NCBI GenBank assembly: GCA_021780105.1
Contig: JAJXZJ010000005.1
Location: 1 to 46,904 of the forward strand
Length of the DNA: 46,904 nt
Direction of reading: 5' to 3'
Origin: a bacterium
GTDB taxonomy: Bacteria > Verrucomicrobiota > Verrucomicrobiia > Limisphaerales > J093
The notes under the pieces were generated by a model, which was not told where the DNA came from, did no database searches, and was given only the letters and a program-made list of their open reading frames with translations. The number at the start of each line of letters is the position of its first letter. The first letter of the stretch is position 1. Below, in pieces: positions 6,586-15,578 of this stretch. The position numbers and the translations under genes are program-made.

Positions 6586-7803
6586 TCAGTAAATTGCGAT
6601 CTTGGCCTGCTTGGCAAATTGTTCCTGAGTGAGTTTGCCGTCAGCGAAAGCCATCGCGTCGGCCTTCTTGATCCGGATGCTAAGCGTGCTGACGGGCTCC
6701 GCGTAGGTCGTGACGACGCCAATCGCGTTGACACTTACGCCGTTCGGAACGGTGTGTTGAATCTCCTCGTTGTTCACGGTGCGTGTCTCCTTCGCGACCG
6801 GACCACCGCGGACGACGACGATGACGGTATCCTCCGGCTTCAATCCATGGATGTTGCTGGCATTGGCCAGGGCTTTGAGCAGTTCCTGCTTGAGCGACTC
6901 GACTTGCGTGGCGTTGAATTCGACTGGTGGCGAGACCTGGTTAATCGCGATCCCGTAGCGCGTCATCATCCGGAGTTCCATCTTGCGCTGAACGTCAGTG
7001 GGTGTCTGCGGCTGGCCGTAGAGTTCGCGTTTGGTCCGCTCCCAGGTATTGTCCCTAGGCTTTGCTTCCGCCGCCTTTTCCGTCTTTTCCGCGGGGGGAC
7101 CCAGGAGCGGGAACTTCACATCGAGGAAGAATACGGCGCCCAACCCGCTCAAGTAGAGGCTTTGAGGACCGGCTTTTTCGGCGGGATTGGACACGGCAAT
7201 ACCCATTGCCGTTGGTGGGCTGGGCGGGCTGGACACGTCGGTTGCCGCCTTGACCAGGATGCGGTGCATGATGGTCAGGTCCTCGGACAATGCCTGCCGG
7301 GCGCCCGCCTCTTTGATTTCGCCGAAGTCAACGATGAACGGCGCTGGCGGTTGATTGCCGCCCGGCAACGATTGAAACACATCAACAACGCGCAGCTTTT
7401 GTTCCAGCGCGCGCGCTTGTTCCGCGGCGCGCTGGGCTTGGACCATGGCGCGCTGGTACTGATCCGCTGCCTTGGCGGCCTGGGTCGCTTGATCGCCACG
7501 AAAAGCTTTTTCCGTCGGGTCCACGGCCGCAAACGGATCCGATGCCGGCGCCCCATTGACCGCGACGGCGGTGCCAACTGAGACGGACGGTGTTGGTGGC
7601 TCTGGCGGCTCTGGTCGTTCGGGCCTTTCGGGTTGCTCGGCCCGTTCAGGCTGCTCTCGTGCTGGCAGCGTGGTCGCTGGTTGCGGAGGTGCTGGCGGGG
7701 CGGTTGGCGTGGCCGGCGTTGACGTCTGGCCGAAAGCTGGACAGGCAATTGCGAATGCCGTCAGCGCCGCCAGAGCGGTGTGTTTTGTGTGCTTTGTTTT
7801 CAT
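6586..7803 (-). CDS. Exported hypothetical protein of the sigma/anti-sigma operon
   Basis: 405 residues with a signal peptide (MKTKHTKHTALAALTAFAIA, cleavage near AFG). A Pro/Glu-rich low-complexity stretch follows (about 27-72, with PERPERPEPPEPP repeats), then a helical Gln/Ala-rich segment (about 105-135) and a mixed alpha/beta region. YLSGLGAVFFLDVKFPL resembles sequences I associate with uncharacterised exported proteins of Planctomycetes/Verrucomicrobia. No catalytic motif is recognisable. It starts 27 nt after the anti-sigma gene on the same strand, so it is very likely the third gene of that operon and a target or sensor of the sigma/anti-sigma pair. Function unknown. Confidence 0.8.
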   Translation of the reverse strand: MKTKHTKHTALAALTAFAIACPAFGQTSTPATPTAPPAPPQPATTLPAREQPERAEQPERPERPEPPEPPTPSVSVGTAVAVNGAPASDPFAAVDPTEKAFRGDQATQAAKAADQYQRAMVQAQRAAEQARALEQKLRVVDVFQSLPGGNQPPAPFIVDFGEIKEAGARQALSEDLTIMHRILVKAATDVSSPPSPPTAMGIAVSNPAEKAGPQSLYLSGLGAVFFLDVKFPLLGPPAEKTEKAAEAKPRDNTWERTKRELYGQPQTPTDVQRKMELRMMTRYGIAINQVSPPVEFNATQVESLKQELLKALANASNIHGLKPEDTVIVVVRGGPVAKETRTVNNEEIQHTVPNGVSVNAIGVVTTYAEPVSTLSIRIKKADAMAFADGKLTQEQFAKQAKIAIY

Positions 7804-7830
7804 GCGGATCCCTTTCCTTGGTTTCTGAGT

Positions 7831-8466
7831 TTACCGATGAGAAGCTTTGCCGACGGGCGGCGCGACGGACGCCAGTTCGTCCAGCGCCTGCTCGGTCGTG
7901 TCCAGCCGCACTTCGGCGTGGATGGCGACGGTTTCCAAATCGCGCCGCAGCCGGGTGTAGTCGGCTTTGCGATCGGTGTCGGCGCGGTTGAAGAGTGACA
8001 GCGTGGTTTGCTGGTCCTCCTGGCGGGCCGCGCTCCAGGCCGTTGCGAATTCGTTGAACTGGCGCTGCGTCCGCGCGTCGGCCGCGGCGACCGCCGTCTG
8101 CAAATCCTTCTGAAATTCGTGCCGCAGTTCCTGTCGCAGCGCGGGCACGAGTTCGGCCCGGAGTTTTGCCGGGTCAATTTGTGGCGCGGTCAGGCGACCC
8201 GCCGCGACGCCGGCGAACAGCACCAGCGCCGCCGCCGCGGCCCATTTCAACGATGCCGCAAATTGCGGGCGTGACCGCCGGCCGCCAGGCAGTTCCCAGG
8301 CATCCAGCGCGGTCGTGGTTTGCCGCCAGCGCGCCAGCTCCGCTTCGCAGGCCGGGCAGGTCTCCAGGTGATCGGCCAGGCGACGCCGCTCGGCGGGCGG
8401 CAGTTCGTCGTAAAGGAAATCCAGCCACGTTTCACGGCTGGGATGGACGGCAGGATCGGGATTCAT
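7831..8466 (-). CDS. Membrane anti-sigma factor with zinc-finger (ZAS) domain
   Basis: 211 residues. The N-terminal domain carries the anti-sigma zinc motif H33-x3-C37-x2-C40 (DHLETCPAC), preceded by the typical WLDFLYDELPPAERRRL. One membrane segment lies at about 72-93 (SLKWAAAAALVLFAGVAAGRL). After it comes a long, probably coiled periplasmic segment (about 100-200) rich in charged residues and Gln. It should hold the co-transcribed sigma factor inactive at the membrane until a signal arrives. The start codon overlaps the sigma stop by 4 nt, which gives translational coupling. The extended helical periplasmic part is longer than in minimal anti-sigma factors and may be the sensor. Confidence 0.87.
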   Translation of the reverse strand: MNPDPAVHPSRETWLDFLYDELPPAERRRLADHLETCPACEAELARWRQTTTALDAWELPGGRRSRPQFAASLKWAAAAALVLFAGVAAGRLTAPQIDPAKLRAELVPALRQELRHEFQKDLQTAVAAADARTQRQFNEFATAWSAARQEDQQTTLSLFNRADTDRKADYTRLRRDLETVAIHAEVRLDTTEQALDELASVAPPVGKASHR

Positions 8467-9122
8467 AAGACAAGACTTTCCTTGGGGCGGGCGCCGTGTT
8501 TGGGTGCCGGCGGCATTTCCAAGGTGCGGCGCAGCCGGCGGGCGAGTTCATTCAACGCCTCGGTCATGCGGGTTTTGACCGTGCCTTCGGGCAGATCAAG
8601 CACCTCGGCGATCTCGCGGAATTTCAGATTTTCGTAGTGGCGCAGGACGACGATGCCGCGCAGGTGCTCCGGCAATTCCATCAGCGCGCGGCGGACAGCG
8701 TCGGCGGTTTCCCGGTCGGCGAGCGTCTCGTCCGGCGCCGGCGCGCCGGCGGGGAAGTCGGCGGCGACGGGCGGTTCGCCATCACGGGCCGTTTCAAATG
8801 GAACCTCCAGGCGGTAGCGGGCGCGGCTGAGATCGCGGTAGCAGTGATTCAACGCGATGCGCCAAAGATAGGTGGAGAACTTGCGGTCCGGCTGGTAGGC
8901 TTTGCGGTGCGCAAACAACCGGGAAAACACCTCCTGCGTCAGGTCCTCGGCACGATGCGGATCGCCGGTCAGCCGCGCGCACAACCGCTGGATGGGTGCC
9001 TGCCAGCGGCCGACGAGACCGGCGAACGCCGCCGCGTCGTCATGCCGCTGGACCCGCCACATGAGCTGTTCGTCGGTGGGCGCGAACAGCGACTTGATGG
9101 CCTGGAAGGCGGCGGCGCTCAT
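8463..9122 (-). CDS. ECF-type RNA polymerase sigma factor
   Basis: 219 residues from the ATG at 9122-9120, chosen because sigma region 2 follows soon after. The frame stays open to 9290, but the extra N-terminus has no family character. Region 2 is seen as DPHRAEDLTQEVFSRLFAHR and FSTYLWRIALNHCYRDLSRAR. Region 4 is seen as LMELPEHLRGIVVLRHYENL and FREIAEVLDLPEGTVKTRM. It directs RNA polymerase to a dedicated promoter set and is probably controlled by the overlapping ZAS anti-sigma. It is divergent from a second ECF sigma gene at 9298. Confidence 0.92.
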   Translation of the reverse strand: MSAAAFQAIKSLFAPTDEQLMWRVQRHDDAAAFAGLVGRWQAPIQRLCARLTGDPHRAEDLTQEVFSRLFAHRKAYQPDRKFSTYLWRIALNHCYRDLSRARYRLEVPFETARDGEPPVAADFPAGAPAPDETLADRETADAVRRALMELPEHLRGIVVLRHYENLKFREIAEVLDLPEGTVKTRMTEALNELARRLRRTLEMPPAPKHGARPKESLVL

Positions 9123-9297
9123 GCTGTTCGATCCGCCGGGGGCGGGGTTGGCGTGTGTTGGTGCATCGCTCTGCCGGGTGTTACCGGCCCGGCCGCCATC
9201 TGGTTTGAGTTTTTTGCAACTTTCGGCTTTTCCAGCGTGTTCTGCGAGTGAGAATGCACTCGAATTAGTCAGGGCAGCCAAATGAAACACCGGTCGA
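9123..9297. promoter_or_regulatory. Divergent promoter region between two ECF sigma genes
   Basis: These 175 bp separate two divergently transcribed sigma genes and must hold both promoters. A possible ECF-type -35 core (tgcaacttt, about 9215-9223 on the plus strand) precedes the 9298 gene, but I cannot define a -10 with certainty. No strong operator palindrome is visible. Autoregulation by one or both sigmas is common for the family and is only inferred here. Confidence 0.35.
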
Positions 9298-9846
9298 ATG
9301 AACGACCCTCTCCAATTCGAGGTCTTTATGCGAAACTACCAGAACATGGTGTTTACGACCGCCTTCCGCCTGCTCGGCAGCGAAGCTGAGGCGGAGGACA
9401 TCGCTCAGGAGGTGTTTTTGAAGGCGTTTGAACGGTTCGACGAATTGGGGCCCAGCCCCACGGCCGGCGGCTGGTTGAAAACCGTGGCGCGGAATCTTTC
9501 GTTGAACCACCTCAGCCGCTACCGCGCCCGCTGGCGGTTCTTCTCCGAGTTTGAAAAAGAAGGCGACGAAGGCCATGAGGATTTCGCCGCCAACCTGCCG
9601 GCGCCCGACACGCACGACCAGACGATGGAGACCGCCGACCAGCGCGAAATCCTGGAGGACGCGCTGCAAAAACTGCCGCCCGCCCAGCGCGTGCCGCTGG
9701 TGCTCTATCATTTCGAAAATCTGGGCTACGAGGAAATCGCCGCCAAATTGAAAGTCTCGCTCGGCAAGGTGAAGACCGACATCCACCGCGGCCGCGAGGC
9801 GCTGCGTCGCAAGCTCCAGTTCAACCCCGAAATTGCCGAAGCCTGA
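9298..9846 (+). CDS. ECF-type RNA polymerase sigma factor
   Basis: 182 residues, normal ECF length. Region 2 shows NMVFTTAFRLLGSEAEAEDI and AQEVFLKAF. Region 4 shows LPPAQRVPLVLYHFENLGYE and EIAAKLKVSLGKVKTDIHRG. The first ATG at 9298 lies right at the start of region 2, so little is missing. The next two genes follow with a 4-nt gap and then a 4-nt overlap, so it heads a three-gene operon with a small membrane protein and a bactofilin-like/RDD membrane protein. This sigma differs clearly from the divergent one and lacks a recognisable zinc-finger anti-sigma gene. Confidence 0.92.
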   Translation: MNDPLQFEVFMRNYQNMVFTTAFRLLGSEAEAEDIAQEVFLKAFERFDELGPSPTAGGWLKTVARNLSLNHLSRYRARWRFFSEFEKEGDEGHEDFAANLPAPDTHDQTMETADQREILEDALQKLPPAQRVPLVLYHFENLGYEEIAAKLKVSLGKVKTDIHRGREALRRKLQFNPEIAEA

Positions 9847-9850
9847 TCCC

Positions 9851-10327
9851 ATGAACCCGCATGATCGTCAACCGGACTCCGACTGGGAGAAACTCCTGGA
9901 CCGCCAACTGCGCGCGCTGCCGGACCGGCGCGCTCCGGACACGCTGCTGCCGCGCGTCATGGCAGCCCTCCGCGTCCGGGCGCTGCCGTGGTATCAGCGC
10001 ACCTGGTGGACCTGGCCGCGCCCGCTCCAGTGCCTCTCGCTGTTGCTGGTGTCGGTCGTTTTGGGCGTCATCACCTGGTTGGCGTTGCACGCCGGTGACG
10101 TGGCGTTGACCGGTCAGGTCGGCCGGCAGCTTGGCAACTGGTTCGCGCCGGTGGCGGCGCTGTGGACGGCGGTCGGCGTGCTCGTCAACGCCCTGGGAGC
10201 CGTGATTCGGTCGTTGGGCACGCTGAACCTGTGCCTCGCTGGGGCGGTGCTGCTGGCGATGTATCTCTCGTGCGTTGGTTTGGGAACGGTGTTTTACCGC
10301 GTGGCTTTTTACCGGAGGAACTCATGA
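9851..10327 (+). CDS. Small membrane protein, candidate anti-sigma factor of the 9298 sigma gene
   Basis: 158 residues beginning 4 nt after the sigma stop. The N-terminal ~60 residues are charged and cytoplasmic (SDWEKLLDRQLRALPDRRAP), followed by membrane segments at about 62-82 and 110-150. The position right after an ECF sigma gene and the short cytoplasmic domain before a membrane anchor are typical of anti-sigma factors, but there is no HxxxCxxC zinc motif. Its stop overlaps the start of the next gene (ATGA). The ATG at 9851 is preferred over an in-frame TTG at 9833. The regulatory role is an inference from position. Confidence 0.7.
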   Translation: MNPHDRQPDSDWEKLLDRQLRALPDRRAPDTLLPRVMAALRVRALPWYQRTWWTWPRPLQCLSLLLVSVVLGVITWLALHAGDVALTGQVGRQLGNWFAPVAALWTAVGVLVNALGAVIRSLGTLNLCLAGAVLLAMYLSCVGLGTVFYRVAFYRRNS

Positions 10328-12033
10328 AATTGACCCCCCCCTTCACCCGCTGGCTCGGCCTGGTTCTGGGCATCGCCCTGGTTGCCGGGATGCCGGCCAG
10401 CCTCAAGCTCGCCGCGGACGAGGCGTCCGCCGCCGCCCAGACCGATCAAGGCGGCGCGGACCGTCAGTCGGCGGCTTTTTCGACGACCAGCGACGACATT
10501 GTGCGGATCGGCAGCAACGCCGCGGTCAAGGCCGGTGAACGTGTCAACGGCGACTACGTGGTCGTCTTTGGCAACGCCACGCTCGATGGCGACGTGGACG
10601 GCGACATGGTGGTCATTTTTGGCCAGGCGATGGTCAACGGCAAGGTCGGCGGTGACTTTGTCAACGTGATGGGCTCGACCAAACTGGGGCCGGGGGCAGA
10701 TCTGCGGGGCGATTGCGTGGTGGTGGGCGGCCGGCTGGATCGCGATCCCGCCGCAAGACTCGCCCGTCCGCCCACGGAAGTGAACTTCGGCGGGTTGACG
10801 ACGCATTTTGACCAGCTCGGAAGCTGGTTCCAAAAAGGCTTTCTGCTCGGCCGGCCGCTGCCGCCAACCGTCGGCTGGGTTTGGGGCATCGTGCTGCTGC
10901 ACTTCCTGGTGTATCTCATCATCCTGGTGCTGTTGCCCAAGCCGGTGGGCGCCTGCGTGAAGGTGCTGGACGACCGGCCGCTGACGGCATTTTTCGTTGG
11001 TCTGTTGGGTCTGATTCTGCTGGCCCCGGTCATGTTCATCCTGGTCGTGTCCGGCATCGGCCTCATCATCGTGCCGTTTGTGGTGCTGGCCTTGATGGCG
11101 GCCAAACTTGTGGGGCGCACGGCGTGCTTCCAATACATCGGCGCGCAACTCCTGCGGCGCGGAAACCCGGAGGCGGCGCCCTCGCCGTTGCTGGCGTTCG
11201 TGGTCGGTTCGATCCTGGTGACGCTGCTCTACATGGTGCCCATCCTCGGTTTCGTGGTGTTGGGAGTTTTGACGCCGTTCAGCCTGGGCGCGGCGCTGCT
11301 GGCGGCGGCCGGTGCCTTCCGCCGCGACAACAATGGCAAAATCACACCGCCGGTGCCGCCCGTGCCGTCCGCGCCGCTCCCCGTGCCATTTGCCACCACG
11401 CCGGTGGCGCCGGCGGCTCCCGTCATCCCGCCGGCGGCGGTGGTGGGCCTTGCGGCGCAGCCCATGCCGCCGCTGACCGCGTCCGCTTCCGCTCCGATGC
11501 CGGAGTCGGGTGCCGCACCATCCGCGGCCGCGCCGTTTGCCCCGCCACCCGGCGCGGTGCCGCCGCTCGTGCCGGGCGCCGCGGGGCTGGCGGCGGTGGA
11601 TTTTGCCCGGCTGCCGCGCGCCGGCTTCTGGCTGCGGTTTGCGGCGGTGTTGCTCGATTTGATTCTGGTGACGATTGTCACCAACATCATCGTGCCGCAC
11701 CTGCCGATTTTACGTTACCTCCACCGTGATCTCGGTGTCTCCGTTGACAACCCGGTGGGGCTGTTGATCTGGCTGGCATATCACGTCGGGATGTGGATGT
11801 GGCGCGGAACGACGATCGGCGGCATCATTTGCAGTCTCAAGGTCGTGAGGGTGGACGGCCGGCCGCTGGACTTCGGCGTGGCGCTGGTCCGCGCGCTGGG
11901 CAGCATCTTCTCGTTCGTCGCGCTGGGCATTGGCTTCTTCTGGGCGGGCTGGTCGAGCGAACGCCAGTCGTGGCACGACAAGATCGCCGGCACGACGATT
12001 GTGAAAGTGCCCAAGGGCGTGCCGCTGATTTGA
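10324..12033 (+). CDS. Bactofilin-like polymer-forming domain protein fused to an RDD membrane domain
   Basis: 569 residues. The start has a strong ribosome site (ggaggaactcATG) and overlaps the upstream stop by 4 nt. Order: signal peptide (1-30), a beta-solenoid-like stretch (about 60-130, alternating GDYVVVFGNATLDGDVDGDM-type repeats) resembling polymer-forming/bactofilin-like domains, several membrane segments (about 180-335), a Pro/Ala linker (about 340-445), and an RDD domain (about 450-569) with the opening RAGFWLRFAAVLLDLILV and the closing SWHDKIAGT. RDD proteins are polytopic membrane proteins, in some cases transport-linked. The combination with an exported polymer-like domain in an ECF operon suggests an envelope scaffold or stress protein. 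Exact function unknown. Confidence 0.8.
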   Translation: MKLTPPFTRWLGLVLGIALVAGMPASLKLAADEASAAAQTDQGGADRQSAAFSTTSDDIVRIGSNAAVKAGERVNGDYVVVFGNATLDGDVDGDMVVIFGQAMVNGKVGGDFVNVMGSTKLGPGADLRGDCVVVGGRLDRDPAARLARPPTEVNFGGLTTHFDQLGSWFQKGFLLGRPLPPTVGWVWGIVLLHFLVYLIILVLLPKPVGACVKVLDDRPLTAFFVGLLGLILLAPVMFILVVSGIGLIIVPFVVLALMAAKLVGRTACFQYIGAQLLRRGNPEAAPSPLLAFVVGSILVTLLYMVPILGFVVLGVLTPFSLGAALLAAAGAFRRDNNGKITPPVPPVPSAPLPVPFATTPVAPAAPVIPPAAVVGLAAQPMPPLTASASAPMPESGAAPSAAAPFAPPPGAVPPLVPGAAGLAAVDFARLPRAGFWLRFAAVLLDLILVTIVTNIIVPHLPILRYLHRDLGVSVDNPVGLLIWLAYHVGMWMWRGTTIGGIICSLKVVRVDGRPLDFGVALVRALGSIFSFVALGIGFFWAGWSSERQSWHDKIAGTTIVKVPKGVPLI

Positions 12034-12201
12034 GCGACTGAAGCTTGCGCGTCCGCAAGGCCGCTGGTTCGCCGGCGGCCTTTCCGTTTGCCCGTGTTTC
12101 GTCCGCCGCGGCAGGAAAGGATTGTTCGCGTTGGGCCAATCTGGTTTCCTCGCGGCGTGTCCCGACCATCGTCCATCGCGGTTGCTGGCGACGCAGCACC
12201 G

Positions 12202-13500
12202 ATGCCAGTCCGGCGCGAGGTGACGCGGCTGGCCGATCTCTCACCGCAGCAATGGAAAACCGGCATCGCCGCGTGGCTGGGCTGGCTGTTCGACGGCCTG
12301 GACATGCATCTTTACACGCTGGTGGCGGCGCCGTTCGTGATGGAACTGCTCCATGCCGCCAGCCCGGCGGACGCCGACGTGAAGGCGCGCAGTTCCTGGA
12401 TTCAGGCGGCGTTCCTCGTCGGCTGGGCGCTGGGGGGCGGGTTTTTCGGCCGGGTAGGGGATCTCTTGGGGCGCAGCCGCGCGTTGAGCCTGACGATTTT
12501 GACCTACGCGGCCTTTACCGGATTGTCCTTTCTGGCGCAAACGTGGTGGCAGTTGATGATCTTCCGTTTTCTCGCGGCGCTGGGCATCGGCGGCGAATGG
12601 GCCGTGGGTTCATCGTTGCTGGCGGAAACCTGGCCGGCGCGGTGGCGGCCGTGGATTGCCGCCGTGCTGCAAAGCGGCGTCAACCTGGGCATTTTGGGCG
12701 CGTGCCTGACGATTTATCTGCTGGCGACGGTTTGCGGCTGGCTGCACGTGGCCTACCAGCCGCGCTGGGTGTTTCTGGTGGGATTGCTGCCGGCGCTGCT
12801 GGTGTTCTGGATTCGCCGCCGGGTGCCCGAGCCGGAGGAGTGGCACGCGGCCCGGCTTCAAGCAACGCAGGCCGCGCCGGGCGTGCGGGATTTGTTTCGC
12901 GGCGAAACACTGGCGTTGACGGTGAGAACCATTCTGGTCTGCGCGTTTTCCCTGAGCGCGTGGTGGGCGTTCATTTTCTGGCACGCGCAACACCTGCGCA
13001 ACCTGCCTGAGCTGGCGTCGTGGACGGTCGAGCGGCGTGAGCAACTGGTGAGCGCGACGTTCTTCGGCATCATCGGCGTGTCCATCGCCGGCAACTTTTT
13101 CGCCGGCTGGCTGGCGCGGCGGCTTGGCTACCGGCTGAGCCTGGTGCTGATGTTCCTTGCCGAATTCGCCGCCGAATCGGGCGCGTTCCTGCATCCGCGC
13201 GGCTGCGAATCGCTCGTCTGGTTCTGGTTTCCGGCGGTGGGATTTTTCTCCGGCGTGTTCGGCCTGTTCACCATGTATCTGCCGCCGCTGTTTCCCACGC
13301 TGCTGCGCACGACCGGCGCCGGGTTTTGCTACAACATCGGCCGCATTGGCGCCGCCGTCGGCACGGTTTTCTTCGGCCTGTTCTCGCAGGTTGGCGATTT
13401 CCGGCGGGCGCTGTTGCTGGGCAGTTTTCTGTTTCCCGCGGCGGCGGTGGCGGCGTGGTTCATGCCGGATCGCTCGGATGATCAGGATCCGGCGGCGTGA
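12202..13500 (+). CDS. MFS transporter, sugar/organic-acid type
   Basis: 432 residues from the ATG at 12202. The frame is open upstream to a TTG at 12088 and a GTG at 12157, but those residues look non-membrane. About 12 membrane segments in two halves are visible. The first half holds the MFS loop motif (GRVGDLLGRSRAL) between segments 2 and 3 and the acidic segment 1 LGWLFDGLDMHLYTL, like the AAHS/SHS aromatic-acid and lactate transporter groups. WFWFPAVGFFSGVFGLFTMY and GAGFCYNIGRIGAAVG belong to the second half. It is probably a proton-coupled importer; the substrate cannot be predicted. It is convergent with the glycosidase gene, 18 nt apart. Confidence 0.85.
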   Translation: MPVRREVTRLADLSPQQWKTGIAAWLGWLFDGLDMHLYTLVAAPFVMELLHAASPADADVKARSSWIQAAFLVGWALGGGFFGRVGDLLGRSRALSLTILTYAAFTGLSFLAQTWWQLMIFRFLAALGIGGEWAVGSSLLAETWPARWRPWIAAVLQSGVNLGILGACLTIYLLATVCGWLHVAYQPRWVFLVGLLPALLVFWIRRRVPEPEEWHAARLQATQAAPGVRDLFRGETLALTVRTILVCAFSLSAWWAFIFWHAQHLRNLPELASWTVERREQLVSATFFGIIGVSIAGNFFAGWLARRLGYRLSLVLMFLAEFAAESGAFLHPRGCESLVWFWFPAVGFFSGVFGLFTMYLPPLFPTLLRTTGAGFCYNIGRIGAAVGTVFFGLFSQVGDFRRALLLGSFLFPAAAVAAWFMPDRSDDQDPAA

Positions 13501-13518
13501 AACGGGCGGGCCGGCGCG

Positions 13519-15423
13519 TCAGGGGCCGTTCAGGTGAAGGACGCGGTAGAAGCGCTCCGGCGTGGCGTCCGGCGGCGCCTCGGTCGCGGGCGGGCCATTG
13601 TCCGTCCAGCTCAGGACCGCCGGCGCGTTCGAGCTGAGGAGAAAACCGGTGGGCGAGACGAACCAGACATCCAGGTCGGGCGAATACTCGACCTGGAACG
13701 TGGCGTTCGTGGGTGCATTCCACTGGAGCGTGACGGCCGGTGCGTTCGTGAGCTGGACGGCGGGACTGGCGAAACTCAGCGGCTGAAACCCGGCGCGCTG
13801 GAGGCCGCGCTGGAGAATCGGGCTTTTCATCATGGTCCGCCAGACGCGCTGGGTGCGGTAGTTTTCCACCATGAGGAGGATTGGCCCCTGGTCAAGGCCC
13901 AGCACGTCGGGGTCCCACCAGTTCCACGTCAGGTTGAAGGCATCGCGGAAGCCGTAACTGGTCCACGCGTTGGTTCGATAGTTGTCGTAAAGCTGCCGGA
14001 GCATCGCGATCGAGATGTCCGGCGTGAACGGCATCGAGCCGCCGGCCGCGGTGGGGGCGAGCGTGCCGTCGTCATGCTGCGGCGGGGGCGCTCCGCGGGC
14101 CGCATAGCCGCCGTTGAAGGACGGCCCGTCGCAGGCGGTGAGGCCCCAGACGTTGGTGCCGTAGCCGCGCCGGTGGCCGGGGTTGGCGATGCAATACGCC
14201 TGCTGGGCAAGCGTCGCGCGCCGGGAGTTCTCGAAATACGTGATGCCCCTGGCGTGGAGGTAGCTGTCGGTGACATAGCGAAAATCCACCCAGCAATGCG
14301 AGTATTGATGCCCGAACAGTGGCGGGAACTGGATGTAGCTGTAGCCGTAATTCGTCCGCCACTGGTAGCCGGCCGTCCAGGCCGTCCACGCGGTGGCCGG
14401 CGGCGGGTTGTTGGTGGCACCGAGCGCCAGCAGGTAAAGGATCATGCCCTCGTTGTAGCCAATCCACCGGCTGGAAAGGAATTTGCTCTCCGGCGTCCAG
14501 CCCATGGAGAAGGTCGCGCCGCCGTTCATCATCCACTGCCAGTCCACGCGGTTGAAAATGTTGTCCGCCAGATCGCGGATCGTCTGTTCGTCCGCGTCCG
14601 GGCCGTCAAAATATCCGCGGGCGTAAAGCACGCCGGCCAGCAGCAGCGCCGTGTCAATCGAGGAAAGCTCGACCGTGCCATAGCGCGTGGCGCGGTTCAG
14701 GTCGAGGAAGTGATAAAACCAGCCGTGGCTGCCGATCGTGCCGGAGTTGCCGTCGCCTTGGGGCCTTTGCCAGAAGGTTTGCAGCGTGGCCAGCGTGCGG
14801 GCGCGGCCGGCTTCCCGCGTGATCCAGCCGTGGTCAATGGCGGTGCCGATGCCCGTCAGCCCGAAACCGACCGCGGCGATGCTGCAAAACGAATTCGTCG
14901 TGCTCCGGTCCTTCACCAGACCGTTGGTGGGATTGGCCTCGTGCCAGAAATAATCGAAGGCCGTGGCTTCCAGCAGGTCGAGGAAATCCGCGTCGCTGGC
15001 AAAGGGTTTGGGCGTGGCGGCGACGGTTTCCGAAGGCGCGCCTTCGCCGGCGGCGCCCACGGCGGTCACGTGGTAAAGCCAGGGAATGCCGTTGGTGGCG
15101 TTGACGTCCGCGAAGCCAGTCAGGAGGACCGGGGCGGCCGGCGGGTTCACCGGCGTGAATGGCGCGTTGGTGCCCGCCGCCCGGTAAACCTGATACCCCC
15201 GCGCCGTGGCGTCGGCAGGCGGGAACCAGTGCAACGCCACGCTGTTGTCGCCGGCACGCGCGACCAGATTCACCGGCGGCCCCGGCGGACCGCCGGCAAG
15301 GCAGGGAACCGTCCCACGCGCCACGGCGACGAGCAGTGCGAGGCCGGCCAACCACCACCGGACGATCCGCAAACCGCGGCGGCCACGCTCCGGCATTGGC
15401 GGCGAGAACGCGGTGTGGTTCAT
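13519..15423 (-). CDS. Exported PF10091-type glycosidase (GH144-like) with FN3 domain
   Basis: 634 residues from the ATG at 15423. Order: signal peptide (about 18-45), fibronectin type III-like domain (about 48-140, PPGPPVNLVARAGDNSVALH), a PF10091 'glycoamylase' domain (about 148-545), and a C-terminal beta domain ending ERFYRVLHL, seen on many exported verrucomicrobial proteins. The core family pattern is clear: TAFDYFWHEANPTNGLVKDR, AAVGFGLTGIG, GWFYHFLDLN, SSIDTALLLAGVL and GYNEGMILYLLALG. Characterised members include endo-beta-1,2-glucanases (GH144), so degradation of beta-1,2-glucans or related polymers is likely; the substrate is not proven. The longer frame to 15594 adds no recognisable sequence. 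Confidence 0.87.
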   Translation of the reverse strand: MNHTAFSPPMPERGRRGLRIVRWWLAGLALLVAVARGTVPCLAGGPPGPPVNLVARAGDNSVALHWFPPADATARGYQVYRAAGTNAPFTPVNPPAAPVLLTGFADVNATNGIPWLYHVTAVGAAGEGAPSETVAATPKPFASDADFLDLLEATAFDYFWHEANPTNGLVKDRSTTNSFCSIAAVGFGLTGIGTAIDHGWITREAGRARTLATLQTFWQRPQGDGNSGTIGSHGWFYHFLDLNRATRYGTVELSSIDTALLLAGVLYARGYFDGPDADEQTIRDLADNIFNRVDWQWMMNGGATFSMGWTPESKFLSSRWIGYNEGMILYLLALGATNNPPPATAWTAWTAGYQWRTNYGYSYIQFPPLFGHQYSHCWVDFRYVTDSYLHARGITYFENSRRATLAQQAYCIANPGHRRGYGTNVWGLTACDGPSFNGGYAARGAPPPQHDDGTLAPTAAGGSMPFTPDISIAMLRQLYDNYRTNAWTSYGFRDAFNLTWNWWDPDVLGLDQGPILLMVENYRTQRVWRTMMKSPILQRGLQRAGFQPLSFASPAVQLTNAPAVTLQWNAPTNATFQVEYSPDLDVWFVSPTGFLLSSNAPAVLSWTDNGPPATEAPPDATPERFYRVLHLNGP

Positions 15424-15578
15424 GGCCTGCAATGTGTCATGTTTTTTCGATTGCCAACAAGTTGATTTTAACCCTTGCTTGCACCGTATTGTTCCCCCGT
15501 CCGGGTGAAGGCGGCCTCCGGGCCGCGCCGGGCGGGAGCGAAGGGCGGGGCGACGTCGGCCGGAAATGGTGATTTTGC

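Noticed and set aside
10309..11700. 463-codon His/Arg-rich frame on the minus strand
   Set aside because: Antisense of the RDD protein gene; the composition is a codon-bias artefact.
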